A DNA stretch of 64,000 nucleotides from Kribbella sp. NBC_00382 (lineage in GTDB: Bacteria > Actinomycetota > Actinomycetes > Propionibacteriales > Kribbellaceae): NCBI RefSeq assembly GCF_036067295.1, contig NZ_CP107954.1, positions 1,240,001-1,304,000 on the forward strand, written 5' to 3'. The notes below the pieces were generated by a model, which did not search any database, was not told the DNA's origin, and saw nothing but the letters and a program-made list of their open reading frames with translations. A program made the position numbers and the translations under genes. This document shows positions 35,001-43,641 of this stretch, in pieces. Position 1 is the first letter of the stretch; each line of letters opens with the position of its first letter.

Positions 35001-35074
35001 TAGCGGGGGCGGGAGTCGAACCCGCGACACCACGATTATGAGCCGTGTGCTCTAACCACCTGAGCTACCCCGCC
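35001..35074 (-). tRNA. tRNA-Met (CAT, elongator)
   Basis: 74-nt cloverleaf: acceptor GGCGGGG with CCCCGCT (a G-U pair at the end), discriminator A, anticodon loop CTCATAA with CAT, T-arm GCGGGTTCGACTCCCGC. Paired first position and D-arm AGCTCAGGTGGTTAGAGC argue for the elongator rather than the initiator. Confidence 0.96.
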
Positions 35075-35123
35075 GGGTAAGTCCGCCATCCCACCCGGCG
35101 GACCAGGTGGGATGCGATCTTTG

Positions 35124-35196
35124 AGCCCCTTTACGGAATCGAACCGTAGACCTTCTCCTTACCATGGAGACGCTCTGCCGACTGAGCTAAAGGGGC
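35124..35196 (-). tRNA. tRNA-Thr (GGT)
   Basis: 73-nt cloverleaf: acceptor GCCCCTT/AAGGGGC, D-arm TAGCTCAGTCGGCAGAGCG, anticodon stem TCTCC/GGAGA with loop ATGGTAA (anticodon GGT), T-arm ACGGTTCGATTCCGT, discriminator T. The 3' CCA is not encoded. Confidence 0.96.
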
Positions 35197-35225
35197 GGGC
35201 CGAGGAGAGATTACACGGTCTCCTA

Positions 35226-35244
35226 CCCCGATGTGAAATCGGGG
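35226..35244. terminator. Possible terminator hairpin
   Basis: Stem CCCCGAT/ATCGGGG with 5-nt loop between the tRNA-Thr promoter region and the end of the long organosulfur operon (stop at 35332). It could end the operon transcript; no U-tract. Confidence 0.4.
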
Positions 35245-35331
35245 AAGAAGCGCCTTGCAGGCCCCTCGTTCCGACCAGAGAAGCATACCGGGTCCGGCGA
35301 GTGCTTCCGACCAATTTTCGGCCCAGTTCGG

Positions 35332-36372
35332 TCAGGACCAGACGCGACTCGGGTACGACGCCCGCAGTACCGGTACGACCTCAGTGACGAAGGTCTCGAC
35401 GCTGGCCCGGTTCTCGTCCTCCGGCAGCCCGGAGACCTCCAGCGAGACGCCGGACAGCTCATGCCCGAACGCCTCCTGGTACCGCCCGAACTTGTCGATC
35501 ACCTGCTCCGGCGACCCGACCAGCACCGACCCCTGCGCCAGGAACTCCTCCAGCGTCGAGAACGGCAGCTTGTTGTGCTTGGCCCCCGGTGAGTCCATGA
35601 AGGCGTCGAAGATCGGCCGGTACCCCTCCAGCGCCTCCTGCGAGCTCTTCTTCACGTAGAGCCCGTTGAACCCGGCCCCGACCACCGCATCGGCCGGGTC
35701 GTGCCCGTACGCCTCCCAGCGCTCCCGGTAGTGCCGGATCAACCCTGCGTACTTCTCCATCGGGTGGAAGCCGTTAGCGGAGAACAGCGGCTCGCCCCAC
35801 TTGGCCGCGAGCTCCGTCGACTCCGTGGATGACGCAGAACCATGCCAGATCGGCAGGGGCGACTGCAGCGGCCTCGGCTGGGTAGTGGCGTCCACCAGGG
35901 CCGGCCGGTAGGTCCCGGACCAGGACACCGACTCCTCCCGCAGCAGCCGCCGCAGTAGCTCGTACTTCTCCCTGTTCCGCTCCCACTGCCCGTCGAGGTC
36001 GTACCCGAACAGTGCGTTCTGATCCGGGTCGTTGCCCTTGCCGATGATGATGTCGAGCCGCCCGCCCGACAGCTGGTCCAGCGTCGCGTACTCCTCAGCC
36101 ACCCGCACCGGGTCCAGCAGCGACAGCACCGTCACCGTAGTGAGCAGCCTGATCCGGCTAGTAGACGCAGCGATATAGGCAAGCACCACCGGCGGCGAGG
36201 AGGAGATGAACCGCTGCGCATGCCGCTCCCCCACCCCGTACCCGTCGAAGCCGAGCTCCTCCGCCCACTGCGCCTGCCGGACCACGTGCTGGAACCGCTC
36301 GTACGTCGTGAGCTGCCGCCCGCTGATCGGGTCCGGCGAGTTGTCGATCAGCGTGTAGGTACAGAACTTCAC
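35332..36372 (-). CDS. Luciferase-like FMN monooxygenase (LLM class)
   Basis: 346-aa TIM-barrel flavin monooxygenase, last gene of the operon. Typical segments are GFDGYGVGERHAQRFISSSP, YATLDQLSGGRLDIIIGKGN and VLVGSPEQVIDKF. LLM enzymes use reduced FMN from a partner reductase, here probably the SsuE-GNAT fusion of the same operon. It overlaps the upstream DUF1684 gene by 4 nt. Compared with the ytmI operon it would fill a YtmO-like position (inference). Confidence 0.9.
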   Translation of the reverse strand: MKFCTYTLIDNSPDPISGRQLTTYERFQHVVRQAQWAEELGFDGYGVGERHAQRFISSSPPVVLAYIAASTSRIRLLTTVTVLSLLDPVRVAEEYATLDQLSGGRLDIIIGKGNDPDQNALFGYDLDGQWERNREKYELLRRLLREESVSWSGTYRPALVDATTQPRPLQSPLPIWHGSASSTESTELAAKWGEPLFSANGFHPMEKYAGLIRHYRERWEAYGHDPADAVVGAGFNGLYVKKSSQEALEGYRPIFDAFMDSPGAKHNKLPFSTLEEFLAQGSVLVGSPEQVIDKFGRYQEAFGHELSGVSLEVSGLPEDENRASVETFVTEVVPVLRASYPSRVWS

Positions 36373-37163
36373 CGCGGCCTCTTCTCCCCTGCAGTGACAG
36401 GTACTGCCAGCTGGTTGCCCGCCACCGGCGCTGGGCAGGTGCCGTAGTCGGTGAAGGCGTACGGCAGGTTGGTAGTCCGGTTGAAGTCCACGACCACACT
36501 CCGATCGGCCTGCACCGGCCCAGTGGTCACAGTGCGCCAGAGAGCCGTCTCGACCCCATTGGTCTCGTCACGGAACGACAGCGCCACCCTCCCCTCCCCC
36601 GCCGCAGTAGCCACCAACTCGTACGCCGAATCGCCCAGCGCCAGGTGAACCGTCCCGATGGCCGTCACGTGCTGCCGAAGGTCGGGCCGAGCAGTAGTCA
36701 CCTCAACCCGCACAGGCTCCTCGTACGGACTGAAGTGGCCAGTGACCACCCAGGACGGGTCCACCGGATAGGTGGGCACTCCGTTGAAGCCGACCCGGGT
36801 AGTGGCGCGGGGATCGCGCTGACGGATCGCGTAGCGGCCTCCGCGGAGTACCAGCTCAACCAGCTTGTCCCCGTGCAGCAGCCAACTCAGGGAACCGGCC
36901 TCCGCGACACTGGCTGAGGCACTGCCCTCCAACGGCTCTCCATTGAGCGTCAACCCCTCAGCCGCCGTCACATGCGCCTGACCATCAGCCGTCCACCACT
37001 CACCGGGCAGCCCGGGGAGCGCGGACGGTGAAGTAGACAGCCAGTTGAAGGCGACGATGGTGAGCCAGCCGTAGTCGGTGTTCAGGTCCTGCTCGCGCAA
37101 CGCATGCCAGGTCTGCCAGTCCTGCTCCAGCTCGGCCTGTTGCTGCTCGGTCGTGATGGTCAT
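36369..37163 (-). CDS. DUF1684 domain protein
   Basis: 264-aa protein of the DUF1684 family: N-terminal WQTWHALREQDLNTDYGWLT, the core with VGFNGVPTYPVDPSWVVTGH and the hallmark DFNRTTNLPYAFTDYGTCPA. Function unknown; the fold is predicted all-beta and members often travel with oxidoreductase genes. ATG 37163 overlaps the upstream monooxygenase stop by 4 nt. A longer frame upstream is antisense noise. Confidence 0.87.
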   Translation of the reverse strand: MTITTEQQQAELEQDWQTWHALREQDLNTDYGWLTIVAFNWLSTSPSALPGLPGEWWTADGQAHVTAAEGLTLNGEPLEGSASASVAEAGSLSWLLHGDKLVELVLRGGRYAIRQRDPRATTRVGFNGVPTYPVDPSWVVTGHFSPYEEPVRVEVTTARPDLRQHVTAIGTVHLALGDSAYELVATAAGEGRVALSFRDETNGVETALWRTVTTGPVQADRSVVVDFNRTTNLPYAFTDYGTCPAPVAGNQLAVPVTAGEKRPR

Positions 37164-38272
37164 GAGGCCAGGTCCTCTCGGGTGGCGTTCTCGCGGTGGG
37201 CGACTTCCTCGCGGACGAGCGGGATGACGTACCGGCCGAAGTCGACGGCGTCGTCGTAGATGTCGTAGCCCCGGGCGGAGAAGATCCGCACCCCGAGGTC
37301 GTAGTAGTCGAGCAACGCGGCGGCGACCGTCTCCGGCGTACCAACGAGTGCGGTGGAGTTGCCGCCACCACCGGTCAGGCCGGTCGGCGCGGTCCACAGC
37401 GCGCGGTCGTGCCGCTCGCCGGCCTCGACCGCCTTCAACAGTCGCTGGGAGCCGGCGTTCTCGGGTGTCTTGCGCGGATCGCGGTACCGACCGCGCGCAG
37501 CTCCACCGGCCTGCGCATCCTTGATCCGCCCGAGGATCCGCTCGGCCTTCGCCCACGCCAACTCGTCCGTCTCCGCCAGGATCGGCCGGAACGCGATCTG
37601 GATGGTGGGCCTGGGGCGCCCTGCCTTCAAAGCCTCCGCATCGATCGTGGCGAGCTGTTCCTTGGTACCGGCCAACGGCTCGCCCCACAGCGCGAAGATG
37701 TCCGCCTCCGACGCCCCGACGGCATAAGCGGCCGCCGACGAGCCACCGAAGGAGATCCGCGGCCGCGGCTGCTGCAACGGCTTGATGTCCGCCACGAATT
37801 GCTCGAACTGGTAGTGCTCGCCGGCGAAGTCGAACCGCTCGTCAGAGGTCCAGGCCTGCTTGAGGATCTGGATGAACTCCCGCGTCCGCCCGTACCGATC
37901 GTCCTTGGCGAGGAAGTCACCTTCCGCGGCCTGGTCCGCCGTCGACCCACCAGTGATCACGTGTACTTCGAATCGCCCACCGCTGATGTGATCCAGCGTC
38001 GCAAAGGTCTTCGCCGTCAACGTCGGGTAAGCCACGTTGGGCCGGTGCGCGACGACCAGGTTGATCCGCTCGGTCTTGCTCGCCACGTAGGCCGCGACCT
38101 GCGACGGGTCCGGCGAGCCCGAGTGGTACGCGAAGAGGATCCGGTCCCACCCGTTGTCCTCGTGCGCCCGGGCGAGCTTGGCGGTGTACTCGAGATCGAG
38201 GGCGCCACCGGTTCGCGGCGTGACCTCGCTGGCCGGGTTCGTCCCGGCGATACCGAGGAACTCAACTGGCAT
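37160..38272 (-). CDS. Luciferase-like monooxygenase, alkanesulfonate monooxygenase-like
   Basis: 370-aa LLM enzyme resembling SsuD: N-terminal VEFLGIAGTNPASEVTPRTG, then DRILFAYHSGSPDPSQVAAY, TFATLDHISGGRFEVHVITG and the C-terminal TALVGTPETVAAALLDYYDL. SsuD releases sulfite from sulfonates using FMNH2. It overlaps the FAD-binding gene by 11 nt. Substrate may be a sulfonate or another C-S compound. Confidence 0.9.
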   Translation of the reverse strand: MPVEFLGIAGTNPASEVTPRTGGALDLEYTAKLARAHEDNGWDRILFAYHSGSPDPSQVAAYVASKTERINLVVAHRPNVAYPTLTAKTFATLDHISGGRFEVHVITGGSTADQAAEGDFLAKDDRYGRTREFIQILKQAWTSDERFDFAGEHYQFEQFVADIKPLQQPRPRISFGGSSAAAYAVGASEADIFALWGEPLAGTKEQLATIDAEALKAGRPRPTIQIAFRPILAETDELAWAKAERILGRIKDAQAGGAARGRYRDPRKTPENAGSQRLLKAVEAGERHDRALWTAPTGLTGGGGNSTALVGTPETVAAALLDYYDLGVRIFSARGYDIYDDAVDFGRYVIPLVREEVAHRENATREDLAS

Positions 38273-40181
38273 GACGTCGACCTGCTTTCTGCGACTGAAC
38301 AGCGACTAGCTGAAGGAGTTGACGGGCGACCGCGTCGTTCTGGCGGAAGCCCGGACCGTTGAAATGTGGCCGGGAGAAGCCGGACGAGCCGGCCGAGCCG
38401 GAGACCGACGGCCCCAGCAGGAACAGCGACGGATGCACCGACCCGTCGGCCTTGATCGCGCGGCACTCGCCATCCGCCTTAAGCTGACCGCCGCCGAGGC
38501 TCGTACCGTCCGAGGCGATCAACTCGTCGGCGGCGAGCAGTCCCGACTTGAGCAAGCCGGTCAGCAAGGGATCGGGGGTCGCGAGTACGTCCGGTCGCGG
38601 CAACCGTGCCTCGACAAACGCCCGAGCCTCGATCTCCCCAGGCAGGGCCGGGCTGGAGGCAACGAACCGGTCATTGCGTAGAGCAACGGTTAAGGATGGT
38701 CCGGCGAAGCGGACCAGGCCGGCCCGGTGCAGGGCGAGCAGCTCCTCGAGGCGACGCGGCGGCGGGCCGCTGGCCACGAAGGAGAAGAAGCCGTGCCACT
38801 CGGTCTCGACGTGCCGGACGCGGTCCTCGTCGGAGAGGCGGCCTTCGGTGATGGCGACCGAGAGCACGCTGTAGACGCTCAGCAAGGCGTTGAAGACGGC
38901 GAGATCGGCGGAGTAGGCGGGGTCGGCGCGGCGGAGGAGGTCGGTCTCGATCAGCCGTACCAGTTCGCGATCCAGCTGGTCGGGGTCCTCGAAGGTGAGT
39001 CCCGCGAGTGGTTTGTCGACGTCGGCCAGGACGAAGCGGTCATCAGGAGAAGGGACGGCCTCGTTGACTGCTGCAACGAATTCCGGGGCTGCTGGCAACG
39101 TTCTGTCGAGCACCTCGAAGAACTGTTGCCATGGCCAAGCGGTTCGCTCCGGGTGGGCCAGGAAGAGCTGCTGGTAGTGGGCGAAGGTGAGTTCCTTGTC
39201 GACGAGCGGGCGGACTTGGGTGGCGAAGTCGAGTACGCCGTCGCCCAGTTCGTCGAGGGCCGTCTTGGTCAGGTACCGGGTGGGGACGGGGGTCGTACCG
39301 GGCACGGTGTAGCCGAGTTTGGCGTGGTACGGGACGCCGCGGCGCGAACCGACGTACAGGATGGGTTCGCTGCCGGAGGGGTTGTACTCGAGCCGGCCGC
39401 TGCATTCGTCATACCAGCCGCCGCGGCCTTCGGTGAGCAGCACCATCAGGTCGATGAACGCCTGTCCGAAGCCGCGCACGATGACTGGCTCGGCGGGGCG
39501 CAGTGAGCTCAGGTCGACGTCGGCGGTGTAGCCAGGCGGGATGTAGGTCAGGCCGGCCGACGATGCGGCGTCCGCCAGCGCCGCCTCGTCGGCCGTCGGC
39601 GCCCGATCGAGGTACCCGAGCGCGAGCACCACGAGATCCGCCTCCAGCACCTCCCCCGACGCCAGCTCCACCCGATTACCCCACTCCGAGGTGAGCGAGA
39701 CGGCCCGCTCAAGGTGAGTCGTCACCCGCACGTGAGAAGGCAGCGACCGGACAACCCGATCCCAGACCCAACTCAGGTACTCCGCCTGCAGCAACCGAGG
39801 CGGAAAATCCATCGGCCCAGCCGTCTCCAGCCCGGCCTCCTCCAGCAACGTCGCCCCGACTCCATTGGCCCACGTCGCCAAATCCGGCCCCGGCACGATC
39901 GGCCCGTCACACACCACCGACTCGTCCGTAAAGATCGTCACGTCCGACGCCATCGAGTTCATCCACAACAACCGCGACTGATCCCGCCGCCAAATCCGCC
40001 CACCGCCGGCGGGATACGGATCGACGACATGGATCTCCACCTCACGCCCACCAAGCAACTCATCAGCGCTGGCGGCGAACCGCTCCAACAATCCAACGGT
40101 CCGGGGTCCACCACCGACGAACACCACCGTCGCCGGATCCTCGGTGGAACGTCGGGGATGAAGCACAGTCGGCGTGGTCAT
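38262..40181 (-). CDS. FAD/NAD(P)-binding protein
   Basis: 639-aa protein with an N-terminal dinucleotide-binding motif VVFVGGGPRTVGLLERFAAS (about residues 19-38) and a second nucleotide site around VVLALGYLDRAPTADE, typical of the 'FAD-NAD(P)-binding' family (distantly like L-ornithine/L-lysine N-monooxygenases). The C-terminal part holds FLLGPSVSGSAGSSGFSRPH. Role in the operon unknown; an N- or S-oxidation step is conceivable. ATG 40181 overlaps the upstream gene by 4 nt. Confidence 0.85.
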   Translation of the reverse strand: MTTPTVLHPRRSTEDPATVVFVGGGPRTVGLLERFAASADELLGGREVEIHVVDPYPAGGGRIWRRDQSRLLWMNSMASDVTIFTDESVVCDGPIVPGPDLATWANGVGATLLEEAGLETAGPMDFPPRLLQAEYLSWVWDRVVRSLPSHVRVTTHLERAVSLTSEWGNRVELASGEVLEADLVVLALGYLDRAPTADEAALADAASSAGLTYIPPGYTADVDLSSLRPAEPVIVRGFGQAFIDLMVLLTEGRGGWYDECSGRLEYNPSGSEPILYVGSRRGVPYHAKLGYTVPGTTPVPTRYLTKTALDELGDGVLDFATQVRPLVDKELTFAHYQQLFLAHPERTAWPWQQFFEVLDRTLPAAPEFVAAVNEAVPSPDDRFVLADVDKPLAGLTFEDPDQLDRELVRLIETDLLRRADPAYSADLAVFNALLSVYSVLSVAITEGRLSDEDRVRHVETEWHGFFSFVASGPPPRRLEELLALHRAGLVRFAGPSLTVALRNDRFVASSPALPGEIEARAFVEARLPRPDVLATPDPLLTGLLKSGLLAADELIASDGTSLGGGQLKADGECRAIKADGSVHPSLFLLGPSVSGSAGSSGFSRPHFNGPGFRQNDAVARQLLQLVAVQSQKAGRRHAS

Positions 40182-41491
40182 GCGTCCAGCCCGAGGTGGT
40201 GGCGCAGCGTCGTACCGGTGTATTCGGAGCGGAGGACGCCGCGGTCGCGGAGGAGGGGGACGACGGAGTCGACGAAGTCGTCTAGACCGCCAGGTGTCAG
40301 GTGTGGGACCAGTACGAAGCCGTCGGCGGCGTCTTCCTGGACGTGGCGGTTCATGGCGGCGGCGACCGTTGACGGGGAGCCGATGAAGGTTTGGCGGTTT
40401 TGCTGGTTGATGACTGTTTGGCGGAGGGACCAGCCGTGGGCCTCGGCTTGGGCTCGCCATTCGGCGACGATGGGGGCGGGGTCGTTGTAGCCGACGCGTC
40501 CCTGCGTGACAGCCGAGCCGACGACCGGGTCCTCGGCAGGCAACGGTCCGTCGGGGTCGTACGACGACAGGTCGCGGCCCCACAACAGCTCGGCCAGCAC
40601 GATCGCTGTCGGCCCCGATACCTGCTGCTCGCGGATGTACTGCGCCTTGTCCGCCGCCTCGCGATCGTTGTCGGCGACAACGACCGTCACCGCCGGCATG
40701 ATCTTCAGCGAATCCTCGGACCGCCCGTACTGCGGAAGCCGCGCCTTCACGTCCTTGTAGAACGCCTGCCCCGCCTCAAAACTCCCATGCCGGCTGAAGA
40801 TCACATCAGCACCCTCAGCAGCGAAGTCCCGCCCCTGATCGCTGTCCCCCGCCTGGATCACCACCGGATGCCCTTGCGGCGAAGGCGGCAACCCAAAGCG
40901 CCCGCGGATGTTGAAGTGAGCGCCTTCGTCCGCGAAGGCCCCAGCGCCCTCACGAGCGAAGACCCCACCGTCTTGGTCCAGCACGAGCTCCGAGGACCAG
41001 GAATCCCAGAGCTTCCGCACGACCCGCAACGCCTCCTGCGCCCGGACGTACCGGTCCGCCTTGTCGAGATAACCACCACGCCGGAAGTTCTCGCCAGTGA
41101 AGGCATCCCACGAGGTGACGACGTTCCACGCGGCCCGTCCACCCGACAGGTGGTCGAGCGTCGCGAGCCGCTTCGCCAGTTCGTACGGTTCGTTGAAAGT
41201 CGAGTTCACCGTCGCCGCGAGCCCGAGATGCGTCGTCACCGCCGCCAGCGCACTGAGCACGGTCAGCGACTCCGGCCGCCCGACCACGTCCAGGTCGTGG
41301 ATCCGGCCCTTGACCTCGCGCAGCCGCAGTCCCTCGGCCAGGAAGAAGAAGTCGAAGGTCCCCCGCTCGGCCGTATCCGCAAGGTGCCGGAACGACGCGA
41401 AGTCGATCTGCGACCTGGACTCAGGATCGGACCACACGGTCGTGTTGTTGACGCCAGGAAAGTGCGCCGCCAGATGGATCTGCTTCGTCAT
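40178..41491 (-). CDS. FMN monooxygenase, NtaA/SnaA/DszA/YtnJ family
   Basis: 437-aa LLM monooxygenase of the NtaA-SnaA-DszA group: N-terminal IHLAAHFPGVNNTTVWSDPE, core TLDHLSGGRAAWNVVTSWDA and YLDKADRYVRAQEALRVVRK, then GHPVVIQAGDSDQGRDFAAE. This group includes B. subtilis YtnJ/CmoJ, which cleaves N-acetyl-S-alkylcysteines, and the DszA sulfone monooxygenase. It is the likeliest C-S bond cleaver of the operon. ATG 41491 overlaps the upstream gene by 4 nt. Confidence 0.92.
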   Translation of the reverse strand: MTKQIHLAAHFPGVNNTTVWSDPESRSQIDFASFRHLADTAERGTFDFFFLAEGLRLREVKGRIHDLDVVGRPESLTVLSALAAVTTHLGLAATVNSTFNEPYELAKRLATLDHLSGGRAAWNVVTSWDAFTGENFRRGGYLDKADRYVRAQEALRVVRKLWDSWSSELVLDQDGGVFAREGAGAFADEGAHFNIRGRFGLPPSPQGHPVVIQAGDSDQGRDFAAEGADVIFSRHGSFEAGQAFYKDVKARLPQYGRSEDSLKIMPAVTVVVADNDREAADKAQYIREQQVSGPTAIVLAELLWGRDLSSYDPDGPLPAEDPVVGSAVTQGRVGYNDPAPIVAEWRAQAEAHGWSLRQTVINQQNRQTFIGSPSTVAAAMNRHVQEDAADGFVLVPHLTPGGLDDFVDSVVPLLRDRGVLRSEYTGTTLRHHLGLDA

Positions 41492-42543
41492 CGCCCACTC
41501 CCCGCATACCGATTGGCCGGCCGCCTCAACCCGAGCCGGTTCCGCAACGACGTCGCCCGACCGGCGGATGGCCCGAGCAACCGCCGCTCCCGCAGCAACG
41601 GCACAAGCCGCTCCGCGATCACCGGTACGTCGAGCTCGAGCGAGGCCGGTCGAAGATGGATCCCATCCAGCCCGGCCGCGTTCCACCCCTCGATGAGATC
41701 GGCCAGCTCCTCCACACCGCCGGCGTAATCGACCCCATCCGCCGGACCGTCGCTGAGCGCCACACTCACTGAGAGCAGCACCCGCGGATTGAGACTCGCC
41801 GCCCGTACTGCGGCCAGCCGATCCTCGAGATCAGTTGTCCCCGGCAACAACACCAAATCCGCATCGGCCGCAGCCTGCAGTGCCTCCGGAGAACTCAGCC
41901 GTACTACGGTCAGCGGGTGCCCCTGCGGCGGCCGAGGCACGATCGACGGCCCCTTGATCGAGAACGCCGGCGAGCTGTAGTCGACGTAATGGATGCGATC
42001 CCGATCGATGAACCGCCCACTGGGAGCGTCCCGGATGATCGCGTCGTCCTCCCACGAATCCCACAGCCGACGGCTGACGTCAACGACGTACCGGGCCTCC
42101 CGCCACGTATCGGCAGCCTCCGCCGGCTCCCGTCGACCGATGACCGCAGCCGCCTCCGCACTGGTCGACACCTCAGCGAGCCACCCCGCGCGACCGCCCG
42201 AGACATAGTCGAGCGTCGCCACAGACGCCTGTACGTGGAACGGCTCCGTGTGAGTCACCGTCAGCGTCGGGATCAGCCCGATGCGATCGGTCGACGGCGC
42301 GATCCGCGCGGCTAATCCCAACGCATCCAGCCGCACGCTGACCCGCGACGGCTCATCGGCCGGCGCCTCCAACGTGTCCACGAAGGTGGCGAAGTCGATC
42401 CCCGCCGCCTCCGCCCGCTGGACCGCATGCCGAGCCAACTCCCCGGTCAGGATCGCCGAAGGGTCGACCGCGGCGCCTCGCCAAGCATCAGGATGGCTGC
42501 CCGCGCCGTCGATCTCGATGGCGGTGATCAGTCGGCGGCTCAT
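41488..42543 (-). CDS. Luciferase-like monooxygenase homologue
   Basis: 351-aa LLM-fold protein: IDFATFVDTLEAPADEPSRV, then VATLDYVSGGRAGWLAEVST and ASLELDVPVIAERLVPLLRE. It is shorter and less conserved in the middle (residues 215-260) than its NtaA-type neighbour, and may be a partner or a degraded paralogue. 4-nt overlaps on both sides place it firmly in the operon. Confidence 0.85.
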   Translation of the reverse strand: MSRRLITAIEIDGAGSHPDAWRGAAVDPSAILTGELARHAVQRAEAAGIDFATFVDTLEAPADEPSRVSVRLDALGLAARIAPSTDRIGLIPTLTVTHTEPFHVQASVATLDYVSGGRAGWLAEVSTSAEAAAVIGRREPAEAADTWREARYVVDVSRRLWDSWEDDAIIRDAPSGRFIDRDRIHYVDYSSPAFSIKGPSIVPRPPQGHPLTVVRLSSPEALQAAADADLVLLPGTTDLEDRLAAVRAASLNPRVLLSVSVALSDGPADGVDYAGGVEELADLIEGWNAAGLDGIHLRPASLELDVPVIAERLVPLLRERRLLGPSAGRATSLRNRLGLRRPANRYAGSGR

Positions 42544-43595
42544 GACGCCACCTGCAGGCTCACAGGCAGGTTCTTGCTGAACGGCAACGGCCCGATCGAC
42601 TCCGGATCAGCATCAACGTCGAACTGTGGCTCGAACCCGGCCGCCAGGTACAACGCACTAGCCTCGGGCTGTCGCGGCCCCGTGGTCAGATACAGCCGTC
42701 GATAGCCGAGATCGCGAGCCACCACCTCCAACTCCGCCAGCACGCGGCGGCCGAGCCCCTGTCGTCGATGCAGGTGCGAGGTCCACATCCGCTTCACCTC
42801 GGCGGTCTGGTCGTCGTACCGCCGAATGGCGCCCCCGGCCACGGTCTGCCCACCGTGCCGCAGCAGGACGAACGAGCCGCCTTGCTCAGCATGGAAGTCC
42901 GACGGCGGTACCTCGGTCAGCAAGATCTGGTCGTTACTCCGCCCGTACCGAGTGCTGTACTCAACGACCAGGTCGGCCAGTAGAGGCGCGGCCTCCGGGT
43001 CTTCCGGTCGAGCCCGTACCACCTCAAGCGCGGCCGGCTGCACGGGAACGCTCTCCACCAGTTGCTCGCCTTCCACAGTGGACAAGAACGCCTCGGTCAC
43101 CTGATAGAGCGGCACCGAAGCCTCCGGATCGAGGAGCAGCCCGCCCCCGTCGTACAGGCGGATGTGCGACGACAACACGAACCACCCCTGCCCGATCGAG
43201 CCCGCACCAAGGCTGGTGAGCACCGGCCGGAGCGCGTAGTCGATCACCAGCACATGAGCCGGCGACCCGCCCGTTGCCAACGGCAACACTGGCTTGCCCC
43301 GCAGCGCGTACTGCGGGAGCAGGTCCAGGAAGACCTTCAACAGCCCCGCGTACGCCGCCTTGTAGACCGGCGTCGTCACCACCACCGCATCGGCGGCGGC
43401 CAGCGTCTCGACCGCCCGCGCGATCTCCGGGTCGTTGGCCCGCCCGCGCAGCAACGGCGTCGCCGGGAGGTCGCGCAGGACGATCGGCGTGACCCGATGT
43501 CCGTGGCTGGTCAGCCGCTTGGTCACATAGGAGAGCACCGCGTCGGTCCGGGACACGTCGGACGGACTGCTGGAGATGGTCGCGATAGTTGCCAT
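42540..43595 (-). CDS. SsuE-type FMN reductase fused to a GNAT acetyltransferase
   Basis: 351-aa two-domain protein. Residues 1 to about 180 are an NAD(P)H-dependent FMN reductase (IATISSSPSDVSRTDAVLSY, then DAVVVTTPVYKAAYAGLLKV and KPVLPLATGGSPAHVLVIDY). Residues about 195-340 are a GNAT domain (VKRMWTSHLHRRQGLGRRVL, the acetyl-CoA loop, then LTTGPRQPEASALYLAAGFE). The reductase would supply FMNH2 to the four LLM enzymes and the GNAT could N-acetylate the imported S-substituted cysteine. One continuous frame; the fusion is not a sequencing artefact of frame. Confidence 0.92.
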   Translation of the reverse strand: MATIATISSSPSDVSRTDAVLSYVTKRLTSHGHRVTPIVLRDLPATPLLRGRANDPEIARAVETLAAADAVVVTTPVYKAAYAGLLKVFLDLLPQYALRGKPVLPLATGGSPAHVLVIDYALRPVLTSLGAGSIGQGWFVLSSHIRLYDGGGLLLDPEASVPLYQVTEAFLSTVEGEQLVESVPVQPAALEVVRARPEDPEAAPLLADLVVEYSTRYGRSNDQILLTEVPPSDFHAEQGGSFVLLRHGGQTVAGGAIRRYDDQTAEVKRMWTSHLHRRQGLGRRVLAELEVVARDLGYRRLYLTTGPRQPEASALYLAAGFEPQFDVDADPESIGPLPFSKNLPVSLQVAS

Positions 43596-43641
43596 TAGCC
43601 CCTTGCTCCTTCGCTCACTTCTGTAGCCCCCGCTCCTTCTT

